Shown piece after piece: positions 21,620-57,849 of a stretch of DNA of 64,000 nt. Origin of the DNA: Microvelia longipes (taxonomy: Eukaryota; Arthropoda; Insecta; Hemiptera; Veliidae); assembly GCA_018340805.1 (NCBI GenBank), contig JACMZG010001870.1, forward strand, positions 53,788,073 through 53,852,072. The letters are read 5' to 3'. The first letter of the stretch is position 1; each line of letters opens with the position of its first letter. The notes below the pieces were generated by a model. That model did no database searches. It was not told the origin of the DNA and saw nothing but the letters and a program-made list of their open reading frames with translations. The translations under genes were made by a program, and so were the position numbers.

Positions 21620-22340
21620 TCATGCGGTGGTACAGACGAGTCCGAAACGCACTTATACGTGTTTGAGGGTGGAAACTTTGTATAAGACACAGCTCAACTC
21701 GACTCGAATAAAGTTGAATCGTGATTTAATATGACTGGATAGAATATTATGGCAGAGGAAGCCTCAGCCTTGAGATGTGCTGTGCCTACCTAACTCACTT
21801 ACAACCAGAGGAGGACAAGTCAGATCGTGGGAAATCCCAAACTCATTATATATTCATTCTTGAAATTGAGAAAATTTATTAAGACAAATTAATTCCAAGG
21901 TGCAGGCTGCCAAAAGCTAAGCTAAGCTCTCCATATGCCAAAGTTATTTAAGGAAACTAGCTGAATATGAAAGAGACGGGGTAATTAGTTCATTTTAATA
22001 ACGACTGTAAGTGTTTTTATTATTTTCTCGATTTTGAGAAAATTAGTTTTGATATTTTCCGTGTTGTTTTGTGAATGCGAAGAAGAAAGAGAAATCCATT
22101 CAAGTAGTTGGATGTCTGAGTTGCTAGTCAACAAAATATTTCATTTTTCCGTCTTTTCCAAACCAATACGCTAAATATTTTGATTTTATCAAAACACTGA
22201 GCAGCAAGTTTAACATGAACAGGGTAGCAGGTTTAGTACAAGCTGATCTTTTACGAATCAGAGAGAGTTGATTTATGAAATTAAAGCATACTTTTTTATA
22301 CAACGTATGGAATAAATATTCTTTAAAAAATCCAGTTAGT
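21620..22340. other. No gene recognised
   Basis: AT-rich sequence between two minisatellites; nothing identifiable. Confidence 0.4.
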
Positions 22341-22344
22341 TAGT

Positions 22345-23215
22345 TAGGTTGAAACCTAACGCCATTATCAGTGAAATGCTTATTGGCAAAGTGCTTTCAC
22401 ACTAACTAAAAGCCATCATCAGTGAAATGCTTATTGGCAAAGTGCTTTCACACTAACTAAAAGCCATCATCAGTGAAATGCTTATTGGCAAAGTGCTTAT
22501 TGCCAAAGTGATTTCACACCTAAAAGCCATCATCAGTGAAATGCTTATTGCCAAAGTGATTTCACCTAACTAAAAGCCATCATCAGTGAAATGCTTATTG
22601 GCAAAGTGCTTTCACACTAACTAAAAGCCATCATCAGTGAAATGCTTATTGGCAAAGGCTTTCACGCTAACTAAAAGCCATCATCAGTGAAAATGCTTAT
22701 TGCAAAGTGATTCACTAACTAAAAGCCATCATCAGTGAAATGCTTATCGGCAAAGTGCTTTCACACTAACTAAAAGCCATCATCAGTGAAATGCTTATTG
22801 CCAAAGTGCTTTCACACTAACTAAAAGCCATTATCAGTGAAATGCTTATTGCCAAAGGTTTCACACTAACTAAAAGCCATCATCAGTGAAATGCTTATGG
22901 CAAATGCTTTCACACTAACTAAAAGCCATCATCAGTGAAATGCTAAAGTGCTTTCACACTAACTAAAAGCCATCATCAGTGAAATGCTTATTGGCAAAGT
23001 GCTTTCACACCTAACTAAAAGCCATCATCGTGAAATGCTTATTGGCAAAGTGCTTTCACACTAACTAAAAGCCATCATCAGTGAAATGCTTATTGGCAAA
23101 GTGCTTTCACACTAAAAGCCATCATCAGTGAAAGTCGGCAAAGTGCTTTCACACTAACTAAAAGCCATTATCAGTGAAATGCTTATTGCCAAAGTGCTTT
23201 CGCCCTAAAAAACAT
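22345..23215 (+). repeat. 51-bp minisatellite, about 16 units
   Basis: The unit contains gccatcatcagtgaaatgct, tattggcaaagtgctttcac and actaactaaaa. Within a unit, gtgaaa...tttcac is an inverted repeat that could fold. Several units carry 1-20 nt deletions. Not a CRISPR array: the units run head-to-tail with no unique spacers. Confidence 0.95.
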
Positions 23216-23355
23216 AACTGGCAAAGTTCTCTTAACCTATCTAGACGCCATTATTAGTTCCAACCCGTTAAGATGTTGGAGGCCCTATGTTGGATGTTTA
23301 ATTTTAAAAATCAAAAATAACCTTGACACCTTCGATGAATAATACATAAAAAAAA

Positions 23356-23586
23356 TCGGGGGCTGGGCACCAGGAAACTTTTTCTCATTTCATCGGATTC
23401 GCTTAGCTCATCCGCCCTACTTCGGACTCGCTTCGCTTCGCGCGTCCTCAAATATACAACTCATTACAATCATACAGCAACACGTCTTTAGATCAGCTTG
23501 GCTCGTACTCAGGTAGTAAATACATTCGTTTCTTTTCCAGCGGTCACCATCCAGGCACTGACCACGCTCGATGCCGCTTAACTTTT
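23356..23586 (-). mobile_element. 5S-derived SINE, second copy
   Basis: The minus strand begins AAGTTAAGCGGCATCGAGCG, then GGTCAGTGCCTGGATGG-TGACCGC, close to 5S rRNA. The body carries the 'gagcga...gcgaagcgagtcc' segment, and the tail ends with 'cctggtgcccagccccc'. Confidence 0.72.
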
Positions 23587-23589
23587 ATG

Positions 23590-24570
23590 GTTGGAGTAAG
23601 ACATGAGGTAAGACAGAGTCCTGTACATTATGTATCAAGTCTGTCACTGTATTGAGATAAGCTATGCTCTTTCTAGTTATATACCTCTATGGGTTTAAGT
23701 AAGCATACTTCAATATCAAGTAAGTAACTAAACCACAGACTGAACAAAGTACCACAATGTAGTAACTAACAAGTAAGAGGTTTACGTTGAAACTTAAGTG
23801 GACATTGTAGTGATGATGGAGGGGAATCTGCATCAGGTACCAAGGTGATTCATATCCTTCCACTTAATAACTTGACAAATACACCAGTTTTAAAAACAAT
23901 TACTATCAGTCTCGCTACGATACGGCTTGACACTACAACGCAACACATCACGCTGTCACAGCTAGGCAACTAAACCCACACAACACAACATTTTCAAACA
24001 TCCATTGAGTCAATAATAAACTACGAATAAACATTCATACATTTCAGTTATAAATATTAACGTGTGAAAGCAAAACTATGCCAATACATACATAAGTACA
24101 ATCCGTGTACTAACACAAGTGTATGTATTTGAATTTATTAACTATTACGATCAATTATATTTATAATTGATCACTAAATATTAAAATTAGTACGATAAAG
24201 TTTGAAAATATCTCGTCATTAGGAATTTATCTTTTCAATTTTATTTAAAAAGACTTGATAATTTAGAGATGCTTGAATTCAGTTGAACGAACTTTGATAA
24301 GAGACATAATTAGAATATAATTAGAGGAGGATAAAGTTAAAGAATCTAATAAATATTAGTATATAATACACATATAAGAAAGGGGAGCTGTGACAGTAGA
24401 GCACTTCGCGTCACAGTGCGTCGACAGCAAAACAGTAATATCAGGACAATTCTTCGGTCATTAGAGGATTCATCACTTAATAACAGGTAAATATATATAA
24501 GTTATATACACAACACAGCTCCGGCTGATACAGATCTGTATTCCTTAAGACCACAGCTTAAGCTGATACA
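23590..24570. other. No gene recognised
   Basis: AT-rich DNA without recognisable repeats or convincing frames. Confidence 0.4.
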
Positions 24571-24745
24571 GACCAGGCAAAATTCAGGGTCAATATTTTT
24601 CGCCGCGAAACAGTTTAATATTAATGTTTTTTGAGACAGTCAATCAAACGAAACCGTCCGAAGTCGATACGGCCACCCTGAGTGACCAAAAAGTCGAAAA
24701 AACCACACAAAAAGTACCGTAATTACAAAATTACGGTCGTTTTTT
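24570..24745 (+). repeat. R2 fragment
   Basis: 'aaattcagggtcaatattttt', 'cgaaaccgtccgaagtcgatac' and 'gaccaaaaagtcg' match R2. Confidence 0.65.
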
Positions 24746-24759
24746 ACATTATATAAGTT

Positions 24760-25000
24760 TATAACTGCTGCTTAGCGCGGTGGTCTGTTGTCGGGCGAAT
24801 TTCATTTAGAATTCGAGTTTCCGTGCTAAACAACCCATTTCTTGCTTCAGGTTCCGGCTCGTGCTTTAGAACCTAAGCAGTTACTCCATTGTCAAGCACT
24901 GCTCGTAACTCATTTTGTCTGTATTTTCCAAAGGAAATGCGCATAATTATCCAGTTGGTTCTAAAAGAAATTCACCTGACAGCGGACCACTGGGACAAAA
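24760..25000. repeat. F1 foldback MITE fragments
   Basis: 'gcgcggtggtctgttgtcgg', 'gtgctaaacaacccatttct', 'cagttactccattgtcaagc' and 'ccaaaggaaatgcgcat' reproduce one arm of the element at 10099. The 'gacagcggaccac' end follows directly, so the centre has been deleted. Confidence 0.72.
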
Positions 25001-25429
25001 TTATTTATATGGCATTGTGCTATGGGGAAGTTCTCAAATTAAAAAAACTTTTATCACTCAAAAAAAGTGGTACGAGAGATGTTTAGTAAACACTTTCGAT
25101 CTTCATGTAAGCCTAACTTCAGAAATGAAAAAATACGAACATCACCTGCTATATACATATATTAAGGAACCTTAAAAATCGTTAAAATTAACCCCAGTCA
25201 GCGTAAAAAGAATCTGGACATGGACAACCAATCTCATGACATTAAATACAATTCAAACTTACTTATGCTAAAACATAATATGAAAAGTCACCATTTTATA
25301 TCGGAATAGTGATTTAACAATCTTTCAGCAGCATGAGTTTGATGATGAATACAACAAACTGCTGACAGGATAAGTCATTTACAAGATTAAACATTTGTAA
25401 AAATATAGATGTTTTTGTTATCTCTTATA

Positions 25430-25935
25430 TTACTTTTCCTCATTTATACCGTACGTACATAGGAAAAGTATTGTGTTTGCGAAAAAATCCGAACCCGGGA
25501 TGAAACCGGAATTATCCGTTTCAGGCGTTTTTAAGGCCTTCTAAGTGGTTTTTGCAAAGTTGTGTGTCAGTATGTGTGTGTCTGCATGTGTGTGTCTGTA
25601 TGTGTGTGTGTCTGTATGTGTGTGTCTGTATGTGTGTGTGTGTAGCTCCCTCTCAGTGCATTTATGCCAGAGAAAAATCATTGTACAAAAATCAGTCTAC
25701 TGCGGTATTTGAGCTGTTTGGAAAATAATTGTTTTATGATGTCATTAACGCATGAGATATGCACGCATGTCACTATGTATAATCTTAACATATGTGCCAA
25801 GTTTCATCTCATTATCAGCATTAGTTCAATTTTTATTGAATGACTTGAGTAAATTTTTAAAAAATTGTAAAACTGGAAATGGTGCAGTTACCAAGTTGAA
25901 ATTTAGTACAAGTGTATATTATTACCTAATAAATG
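25430..25935. repeat. R1 foldback family copy
   Basis: It starts at 'cctcatttataccg', passes 'agtattgtgtttgcg' and a TG-rich tract, and ends 'gttgaaatttagtacaagtgt'. The right half is diverged. Confidence 0.65.
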
Positions 25936-25961
25936 AGCACACTAAGGCCCGTATTCAAAGA

Positions 25962-26165
25962 CGTTTTCCTAACATTTTCCTAACATTCTCCTAACTTTTT
26001 CCTAACATTTTCCTAACATTCTCCTAACTTTTTCCTAACATTTTCCTAACATTCTCCTAACACCTAACTTTTTCCTAACATTTTCCTAACATTTTCCTAA
26101 CATTCTCCTAACATTTTCCTAACATTCTCCTAACATTTTCCTAACTCTTAACATTCTCCTAACAC
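25962..26165 (+). repeat. Short-period array (CCTAACATTTT/CCTAACATTCT) in the left TIR
   Basis: About 18 units. The reverse complement (TTAGGAAAATG) forms the matching array at 27033-27197, so both TIRs of one transposon carry an expanded subterminal array. Confidence 0.92.
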
Positions 26166-26455
26166 TCACCTTAGGTTTAGGTAAGGGAAATGTTTTTAAG
26201 CCACGAAATGTAAATGATCGTTCCCATGTTGTGGAAAAAGTCATTTAGAGGCTTCGCATGATTTTTTTTTAGTAAGAACCTAAGGTAGTTAAGTCAAAAA
26301 GTGATACCATTGTAAATAACGTAATATATCGCAAAATATCAATGTTATTAACTTATTACCTGGATTTACGACACACTTTGTCGTATTAATAACTATCTAC
26401 ATAAATTTACATAATATAAGTTACTGTTAATCCACTTACCTTACTATTAGGGAAT

Positions 26456-26569
26456 TTACCCTGAAATTCTTTTAACACAATCAGATTTTTTATTTTCTAT
26501 GGTCTGTTTGTGGCGGGCTATCGATTCAAAGAGGAAATTCAGTTGGTCCGGTGTAAATAATTCAGCCAT
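26456..26569 (-). pseudogene. Myb/SANT-like (zeste-type) N-terminal fragment in the Harbinger-like element
   Basis: ATG at 26569, 37 codons, then TAA at 26458. The protein reads MAELFTPDQLNFLFESIARH, then KQTIENKKSDCVKRI. The F-T-x-x-Q-x-x-x-L-x-E start followed by I-I/E-x-N/C-K-K-(S/T)-D is the N-terminus of the Myb/SANT-like DNA-binding domains found in Harbinger-associated and zeste-like proteins. Only the first third of the domain remains. A donor-like CAGG|GTAAAT at the end may be the original exon boundary. It would have helped transposase bind the element's ends. Confidence 0.6.
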
Positions 26570-27032
26570 TATTATACCAAAAAAATTTTACACAAACAAA
26601 AATGAATTTGATGACAAAATACGAAAAACAAAATTGTGTAAATGATTTAGCTAAATGAAAACAGTGTTGCACTGATTAACAGGTCTTCATTTAGACACCT
26701 TTGGATTCGTACAACCTGGTCCACGTTCAAACTTGAAACGCTTGATATTGCTTTATTTATGAAAGCTGTTACAATAATTGAACATTGTATTTGTATTAAC
26801 TCTACTGTTTACTGAAAACATATGTAAATAAAGTTTCTAATATATTATTTAACAATCGCCAAAGGAAGGCCGCATTGTTGTTTATGACAAAATGTGTCGT
26901 AAATCCAGGTAATAAGTTAATAACATTGATATTTTGCGATATATTACGTTACTTACAATGGTATCACTTTTTGACATAACTACCTTAGGTTCTTACTAAA
27001 TAAAATCATGCGAAGCCTCTAAAAGACTTTTA

Positions 27033-27197
27033 AAACACGATAGGAGAACGTTAGGAAAATGTTAGGAGAATGTTAGGAGTTAGGAAAATGTTAGGAAAAT
27101 GATAGGAAAAAGTTAGGAGAATGTTAGGAAAAAGTTTGGAAAATGTTAGGAAAAAGTTAGGAGAATGTTAGGAAAATGTTAGGAAAATGTTAGGAAA
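27033..27197 (-). repeat. Short-period array in the right TIR of the Harbinger-like element
   Basis: TTAGGAAAATG / TTAGGAGAATG units, mirror image of 25962-26165. Confidence 0.92.
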
Positions 27198-27268
27198 CGT
27201 CTTTGAATACGGGCCTAAGTTTCGTTTCAATACAACAAGTATATCCATGATTTGTATTGGATCATAAA

Positions 27269-29505
27269 AATTAAGAAGCATTGAGCTTGGTCAGTGCTGT
27301 ATGGGTGACTGCTAATGATACGGATGCATTTACTATCTGAGGACGAGGTCCAAAGCCATGTTGCGAACTGTATTTCTGAGCGAAGCAAGTCCAAAGGCAT
27401 GTTGCTGCCGAACTGTATTTCTGAAGCAAGTCCAAAGGCATGTTGCAATATAAATGCCGAACTGTATTTCTGAGGACGAGCGAAGCAAGTCCAAAGCTTG
27501 CATATAAATTTGCCGAACTGAGGACGAGCGAAGCAAGTCCAAAGGCATGTTGCAATATAAATTTGCCGAACTGTATTCCAAAGGCATGCGAACTGTATTT
27601 CTGAAGCAAGCAAAGGCATGTTGCAATATAAATTTGCCGAACTGTATTTCTGAGGACGAGCGAAGCAAGTCCAAAGGCATGTTGCAATATAAATTTGCCG
27701 AACTGTATTTCTGAGGACGAGCGAAGCAAGTCCAAAGGCATGTTGCAATATAAATTTGCCGAACTGTATTGGCGCAAACCTGAAGCAAGTCCAAAATGTT
27801 GCAATATAAATGCCGAACTGTATTTCTGAAGCGAAGCAAGCAAAGGCATGTTGCAATATAAAAGCCGAACTGTATTTCTGAGGACGAGCGAAGCAAGTCC
27901 AAAGGCATGTTGCAATAAATTTGCCGAACTGTATTTCTGAGACGAGCGAAGCAAGTCCAAAGGCATGTTGCAATATAAATTTGCCGAACTGTATTTCTGA
28001 GGACGAGCGAAGCAAGTCCAAAGGCATGTTGCAATATAAATTTGCCGAACTGTATTTCTGAGGACGAGCGAAGCAAGCCCAAAGGCATGTTGCAATATAA
28101 TTTGCCGAACTGTATTCTGAGGACGAGCGAAGCAAGTCCAAAGGCATGTTGCAATATAAATTTGCCGACTGTATTTCTGAGACGAGCAAGCAAGTGAGGC
28201 ATTGCAAATAAATTTGCCGAACTGTTTTCTGAGGACGAGCGAAGCAAGTCCAAAGGCATGTTGCAATATAAATTTGCCGAACTGTATTTCTGGACGAGCG
28301 AAGCAAGTCCAAAGGCATGTTGCAATATAAATTTGCCGAACTGTATTTCTGAGGACGAGCGAAGCAAGCCCAAAGGCATGTTGCAATATAAATTTGCCGA
28401 ACTGTATTTTGGAGACGAGCGAAAGCAAGTCCAAAGGCATTTTGCAATATAAATTTGCCGAACTATTTCTGAGGACGAGCGAAGCAAGTCCAAAGGCATG
28501 TTGCAATATAAATTTGCCGAACTGTATTTCTGAGGACGAGCGAAGCAAGTCAAAGGCATGTTGCAATATAAATTTGCCGAACTGTATTTCTGAGGACGAG
28601 CGAAGCAAGTCCAAAGGCATGTTGCAATATAAATTTGCCGAACTGTATTTCTGAGGACGAGCGAAGCAAGTCCAAAGGCATGTTGCAAATATTTGCCGAA
28701 CTGTATTTCTGAGACGAGCGAAGCAAGTCCAAAGGCATGTTGCAATATAAAATTTGCCGAACTGTATTTCTGAGGACGAGCGAAGCAAGTCCAAAGGCAT
28801 GTTGCAATATAAATTTGCCGAACTGTATTTCTGAGGACGAGCGAAGCAAGTCCAAAGGCATGTTGCAATATAAATTTGCCGAACTGTATTTTCTGAGGAC
28901 GAGCGAAGCAAGCCAAAGGCATGTTGCAATATAAATTTGCCGAACTGTATTTCTGAGACGAGCGAAGCAAGTCCAAAGGCAATGTTGATAAATTTCTTCA
29001 AAGCATGTAATTTGCCGAACTGTATTCTGAGGACGAGCGAAGCAAGTCCAAAGGCATGTTGCAATATAAATTTGCCGAACTGTATTTCTGAGGACGAGCG
29101 AAGCAAGTCCAAAGGCATGTTGCAATATTTGCCGAACGTATTTCTGAGACGAGCGAAGCAAGTCCAAAGGCATGTTGCAATATAAATTTGCCGAACTGTA
29201 TTTCTGAGGACGAGCGAAGCAAGCCAAAGGCATGTTGCAATATAAATTTGCCGAACTGTATTTCTGAGGACGAGCGAAGCAAGTCCAAAGGCATGTTGCA
29301 ATATAAATTTGCCGAACCTGTATTTTCTGAGGACGAGCGAAGCAAGTCCAAAGGCATGTTGCAATATAAATTTGCCGAACTGTATTTCTGAGGACGAGCG
29401 AAGCAAGCCCAAAGGCATGTTGCAATATAAATTTGCCGAACTGTATTTCTGAGGACGAGCGAAGCGAATCCTATATAATGAGAAAAAGTACCGAGGTACC
29501 TGTAC
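27269..29505 (+). mobile_element. 5S-derived SINE with a massively expanded middle
   Basis: The 5S-like head (ttaagaagcattgagcttgg, tcagtgctgtatgggtgac) at 27269-27312 and the SINE tail (tgagaaaaagtaccgaggta, cctgtacccga) at 29478-29507 enclose more than 2.1 kb of tandem repeats. Short copies elsewhere have about one unit at this position. Confidence 0.8.
27350..29470 (+). repeat. 61-bp satellite array, about 35 units, derived from the SINE body
   Basis: The unit holds gaggacgagcgaagcaagtc, caaaggcatgttgcaatata, aatttgccgaactgtatttc. Internal units are nearly identical; edge units have deletions. The long open frames across it (up to 715 codons) are translations of the tandem repeat, not genes. 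GGAC-GA-GCGAAGC-AA-GTCC in each unit can fold as a hairpin with a GAA loop. Confidence 0.96.
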
Positions 29506-29509
29506 CCGA

Positions 29510-31150
<1,641 letters not shown>

Positions 31151-31825
31151 AGTAGTGTTTGTTGCAAAACGTCACATTTTTCTCATCATATAAAAAACGT
31201 TTTCATATAATTTTTAAGTATGGCCCCAAAAATACATATTTTCGCAACAATCTTACCAAGTGAAAATTGGGTAGCTGGTCATTATTGACTGAAACTTCTT
31301 TATTTTTTACCCTTTCTCAACATATTTCTCACGTCAAAAAACAGTCAAGAGATTAAAACTTACAGGCCGTCATAGTTTAAAATTTCACAATAGCGACAAA
31401 TATCAAAACAAAATTTTGCAAATCAATTCACTCACCACTTGACAAAAAGATGTACATTTGTGATGGTTCACTTGTAAGATGTAAATTGTGTCAATTTACA
31501 ACTTAATCGGTTAAATTTTCAATGTTTGCTGTTTTAACGTTTGCACATTTGTAGCGCGCTGCTACTTTTCCTGGTTGGCGTCAGGGTGACGCGCCACGCC
31601 TCCCAGTGACCGCTTCGTCATCACCTTAGTTTAGTCAAACCTTAATTTCAGAATTTTAGGTTAAAGACATTTGTTTTACTACAAACCTGTAGCAGTATGT
31701 GAGCATAAATAATAAGTGTTTCTTTGATTTTTGTCTTGGATGTAAGACCTAGATGTAAGACCGAGTATAAGACCTAGATGTAAGAATAATTTATAATCAA
31801 ACTTAGATAATACATAAAAATTAAA
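31151..31825 (+). promoter_or_regulatory. 5' flank/UTR of the vWA-like membrane protein gene
   Basis: Probable promoter and 5' UTR. A locally GC-richer island at about 31550-31620 (gtagcgcgctgc, gcgtcagggtgacgcgcc, an inverted motif) stands out. An imperfect repeat of 'agacctagatgtaagac' sits at 31744-31785. No clear TATA box, so the start site is not assigned. Confidence 0.4.
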
Positions 31826-55089
<23,264 letters not shown>

Positions 55090-56190
55090 AACATCGTCAG
55101 CAAAGTTTCCATCACAGTATTCACATTTTCAAATACAAGGAAAAATTGCGTTCGCTTTGTTAATAGTTAACGTCACAAGAGTAAATCTTCTGGCGCAGTA
55201 AATCTATGTTAAGTCTTTAAGGTTGGTCTTATCATAATCAGGGACGAAATTAACACGCTGATTTAACTAGAGGACAGCTTCAACTTACATAGTTGTTAGG
55301 AGCCGAGTAAACAATGGTCCATGGAGTAGCTTTGTAAAGTCAATTAAGTAAAGCCAGTTAGTTGTTAAAAATATAGAAATCTGTCAAGTTTGTTACATTT
55401 TATGATTCTCATTTCAAAAGTCTCAAATATCGACATTTGAGACTGGCTTTAAGGGTAATATACTACCTATAATTAATCCTATATATCATCTTAGTCAGCC
55501 TAAAAAATTCAATAACCAAGCACCAAAGATCACATCGTAAAAATGTAAATAATTTAATTTACATGATATATTTTATCCTATCGTTAATATACTCAGGGTT
55601 GAGCTATTTGAAATCAAATGTAAAACTGTATTTAAATACTTGTTTAAAAGTATTCAATGCAAGAGAATAGACAATTTGCTCAAGCCTGAACTTACTATAT
55701 TGTAAATAAGATGAAGTGTAAGCATATTATTTATTGGAGTTACCTTATGTAGCCTGTAGCATTAGTAACCATAATAATAAATATTAGATTTAATCACATT
55801 TTAAATTTAGCATTTTAAGTTAAGCATTACACTAATAAAGTTTTTTAGTTTTTTCAAAGCATATCTATGAAAAAAAAAATAATAAAATTTAGAAAACTTT
55901 GTTGTGGAAGCCAAAATAAGGTTTAAGAATGTGTTAAGTCATCAACTAGAAATGTTCACTTCACCAAAAATGTCAAATCATATTTATTTGTAAATAAAAT
56001 AAACATTTTATAATTGAAGTGTTACTAAATAAAAACTCTGGGTATAGAATAACTACTTAACAGATCCAAAATCTAGGACATCCTTTACACCATACAAGTC
56101 ACAGTATATAAATACACACTACTAATACTAATAACTGAAGTTAATTGTACTAGAAAAGTGCATTTAACTCCGGGGGAGGGGCAAATGTTT
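55090..56190 (+). other. 3' UTR/flank of the vWA-like gene
   Basis: AT-rich, no exon. Several AATAAA-like signals are present, e.g. aataaa at 55834-55839 followed by a T-rich stretch, so the poly(A) site cannot be fixed. Confidence 0.4.
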
Positions 56191-56194
56191 TTTG

Positions 56195-56525
56195 AAATGT
56201 GTGCTTTCTTGCTAATTAGTGCATTCCTTGCCTAAGTTTCCAGTACATGGTTTATAACTTGAATAGTAGCGTCAGATTTGTTAATTAATCTTTTGGCATT
56301 TTTCAAAGACAATGGGCATATTTAATTCATAGATAGATGATTATTCAATGCATGACACATCATTATTGGCAGCCATTTCAGGCTTAGCTTGATGCTATTT
56401 TGCCACATTTTTATTGAAAAATTGGAAAGATTAAAGCATTCATTTAAGTATTAAAATTCATTAACTTAAGCAAGGAATGGATAAAGAAAGAACACATTTA
56501 TAAAAATTCCCCCCCCCCCCCCCCC
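56195..56525. mobile_element. F1-related foldback MITE ending at a C16 homopolymer
   Basis: 'tgcattccttgcctaagttt', 'atggtttataacttgaatagt' and 'gcatttttcaaagaca' pair with inverted words on the right ('aacttaagcaaggaatgg'). The right side abuts a C-run at 56509-56524. Confidence 0.6.
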
Positions 56526-56837
56526 TTGTGGACCTCCACACTAGAATTATTTCATGTATAATATGTCGATAAAAAATTATTGCCTATACCAAGATTCAAA
56601 CCTGGGAATCCTGGCTTTGAGTAATTTAAGTGGCTTTATCATCTCCGAAATGGCTTCATTCGATTCAGCGTCTCAAAAAGCAAGAAAACGATACCATACT
56701 CTATATATGATGTTAATTGATCGTGATTTAGCACCATTTTTTACTCTTTTAATTTAAGGTGGTCGTATCAACTTAGAATCGGATAACATCTGTAAAAATT
56801 AATTAAACTTTTTGTAAGTCTTTTAAGTGTCTTTATA

Positions 56838-57025
<188 letters not shown>

Positions 57026-57029
57026 AAAG

Positions 57030-57190
57030 ATTGATATTTGTACCAAGTTTCAACTCTCTAGCACCAAATACACTAGTAGATGCGATGGTATATACAGACA
57101 CAACTTAGTCAAAACCACTCACGAAGCCTTAAAATCACCCAAAACGGATAATTCACGACATCCCGGTCTCAGATTTTTTTACAAAACAAT
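57030..57190. repeat. R1 fragment beside a (TA)n tract
   Basis: 'gatatttgtaccaagtttca', 'aaaccactcacgaagcctta' and 'aaacggataattcacgacat' match the R1 right half. Confidence 0.6.
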
Positions 57191-57339
57191 ATGTTTTGAG
57201 CTTATGAGATTGGGGTCACGGAGGGAGGGAGTGGGCAGGTATCATTTTTGCAAGAGGGGGCTCTCCTCTCATCAAGAATATACATAGTTCACTTTATTTC
57301 ATTATAGTTTTATAATTGTATAGCATAATGAAAATAAAG

Positions 57340-57403
57340 CTCTTATTATTATTATTATTATTTATATATATATATATGTGTATATATATTATATATATTA
57401 TAT

Positions 57404-57434
<31 letters not shown>

Positions 57435-57540
57435 CTCCTCACTTCTCTCTCCTTGGCATTAGAGCAGCAAGTGTGTTTTTATTGGCCTTCTCCTGCTTTA
57501 TTTATAAGTTACATTCTGAGGCTGATTCTGTTATGTATCA
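57340..57540. repeat. (ATT)n and (TA)n tracts plus repeat tail shared with 20195-20320
   Basis: 'aataaagctcttattattatt' looks like a retroelement 3' tail. After the TA tract, 'aagttacattctgaggctga' and 'ttctgtt' match the sequence at about 20290. Confidence 0.6.
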
Positions 57541-57667
57541 GCCGTTTTTGTCGTAGTATAAAAGTGAAAATAATGTGTTATTTTAACAAAAAATTTGTTT
57601 CTAAAATTAACAAAAATTATATTTTTATACTCTAGGGAGTAAAATAAACGTATTTTATTTTTATTAT

Positions 57668-57847
57668 TAGGAAAAGAAGTCTCAGGCTTGATCAAGGGGA
57701 CTTAAGATCTATAAAAAGTTTTGAATAATTTATTCCATATATTATATTTTACGTCATCATCTCATGATAGGCAAAATATATTAATTGAATAAATCATTTA
57801 AAACTTTTTATAGAACTAAAAAGTCCCCTTGATCAAGCCTGAGATGG
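57668..57847. mobile_element. Compact hairpin MITE
   Basis: The left end gtctcaggcttgatcaagggg and right end ccccttgatcaagcctgagat are inverted. The inverted block aaaagttttgaataattta / aaatcatttaaaactttt extends the arms to about 70 bp, with a 40-bp loop. No coding frame. Confidence 0.87.
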
Positions 57848-57849
57848 AG

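Larger units (their letters stand above)
25946..27215. mobile_element. PIF/Harbinger-like non-autonomous DNA transposon with repeat-filled inverted arms
   Basis: The terminal inverted repeats GGCCCGTATTCAAAGACG and CGTCTTTGAATACGGGCC are perfect and flanked on both sides by TAA (25943-25945 and 27216-27218), the 3-bp target duplication typical of PIF/Harbinger. Each arm holds an array of 10-11-bp words (CCTAACATTTT / CCTAACATTCT) and then a further inverted block (to about 26390 on the left, from 26882 on the right). The 490-bp centre holds the remnant of a Myb/SANT-like gene on the minus strand, the second gene expected in this superfamily. No transposase is present. Confidence 0.87.

Noticed and set aside
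22345..23215. CRISPR-like direct repeats
   Set aside because: Eukaryotic context; repeats are contiguous without unique spacers. A minisatellite.
27227..29425. Very long open frames (up to 715 codons) on the minus strand
   Set aside because: They are translations of the 61-bp satellite in three frames, with the same peptide repeated. No gene signals.
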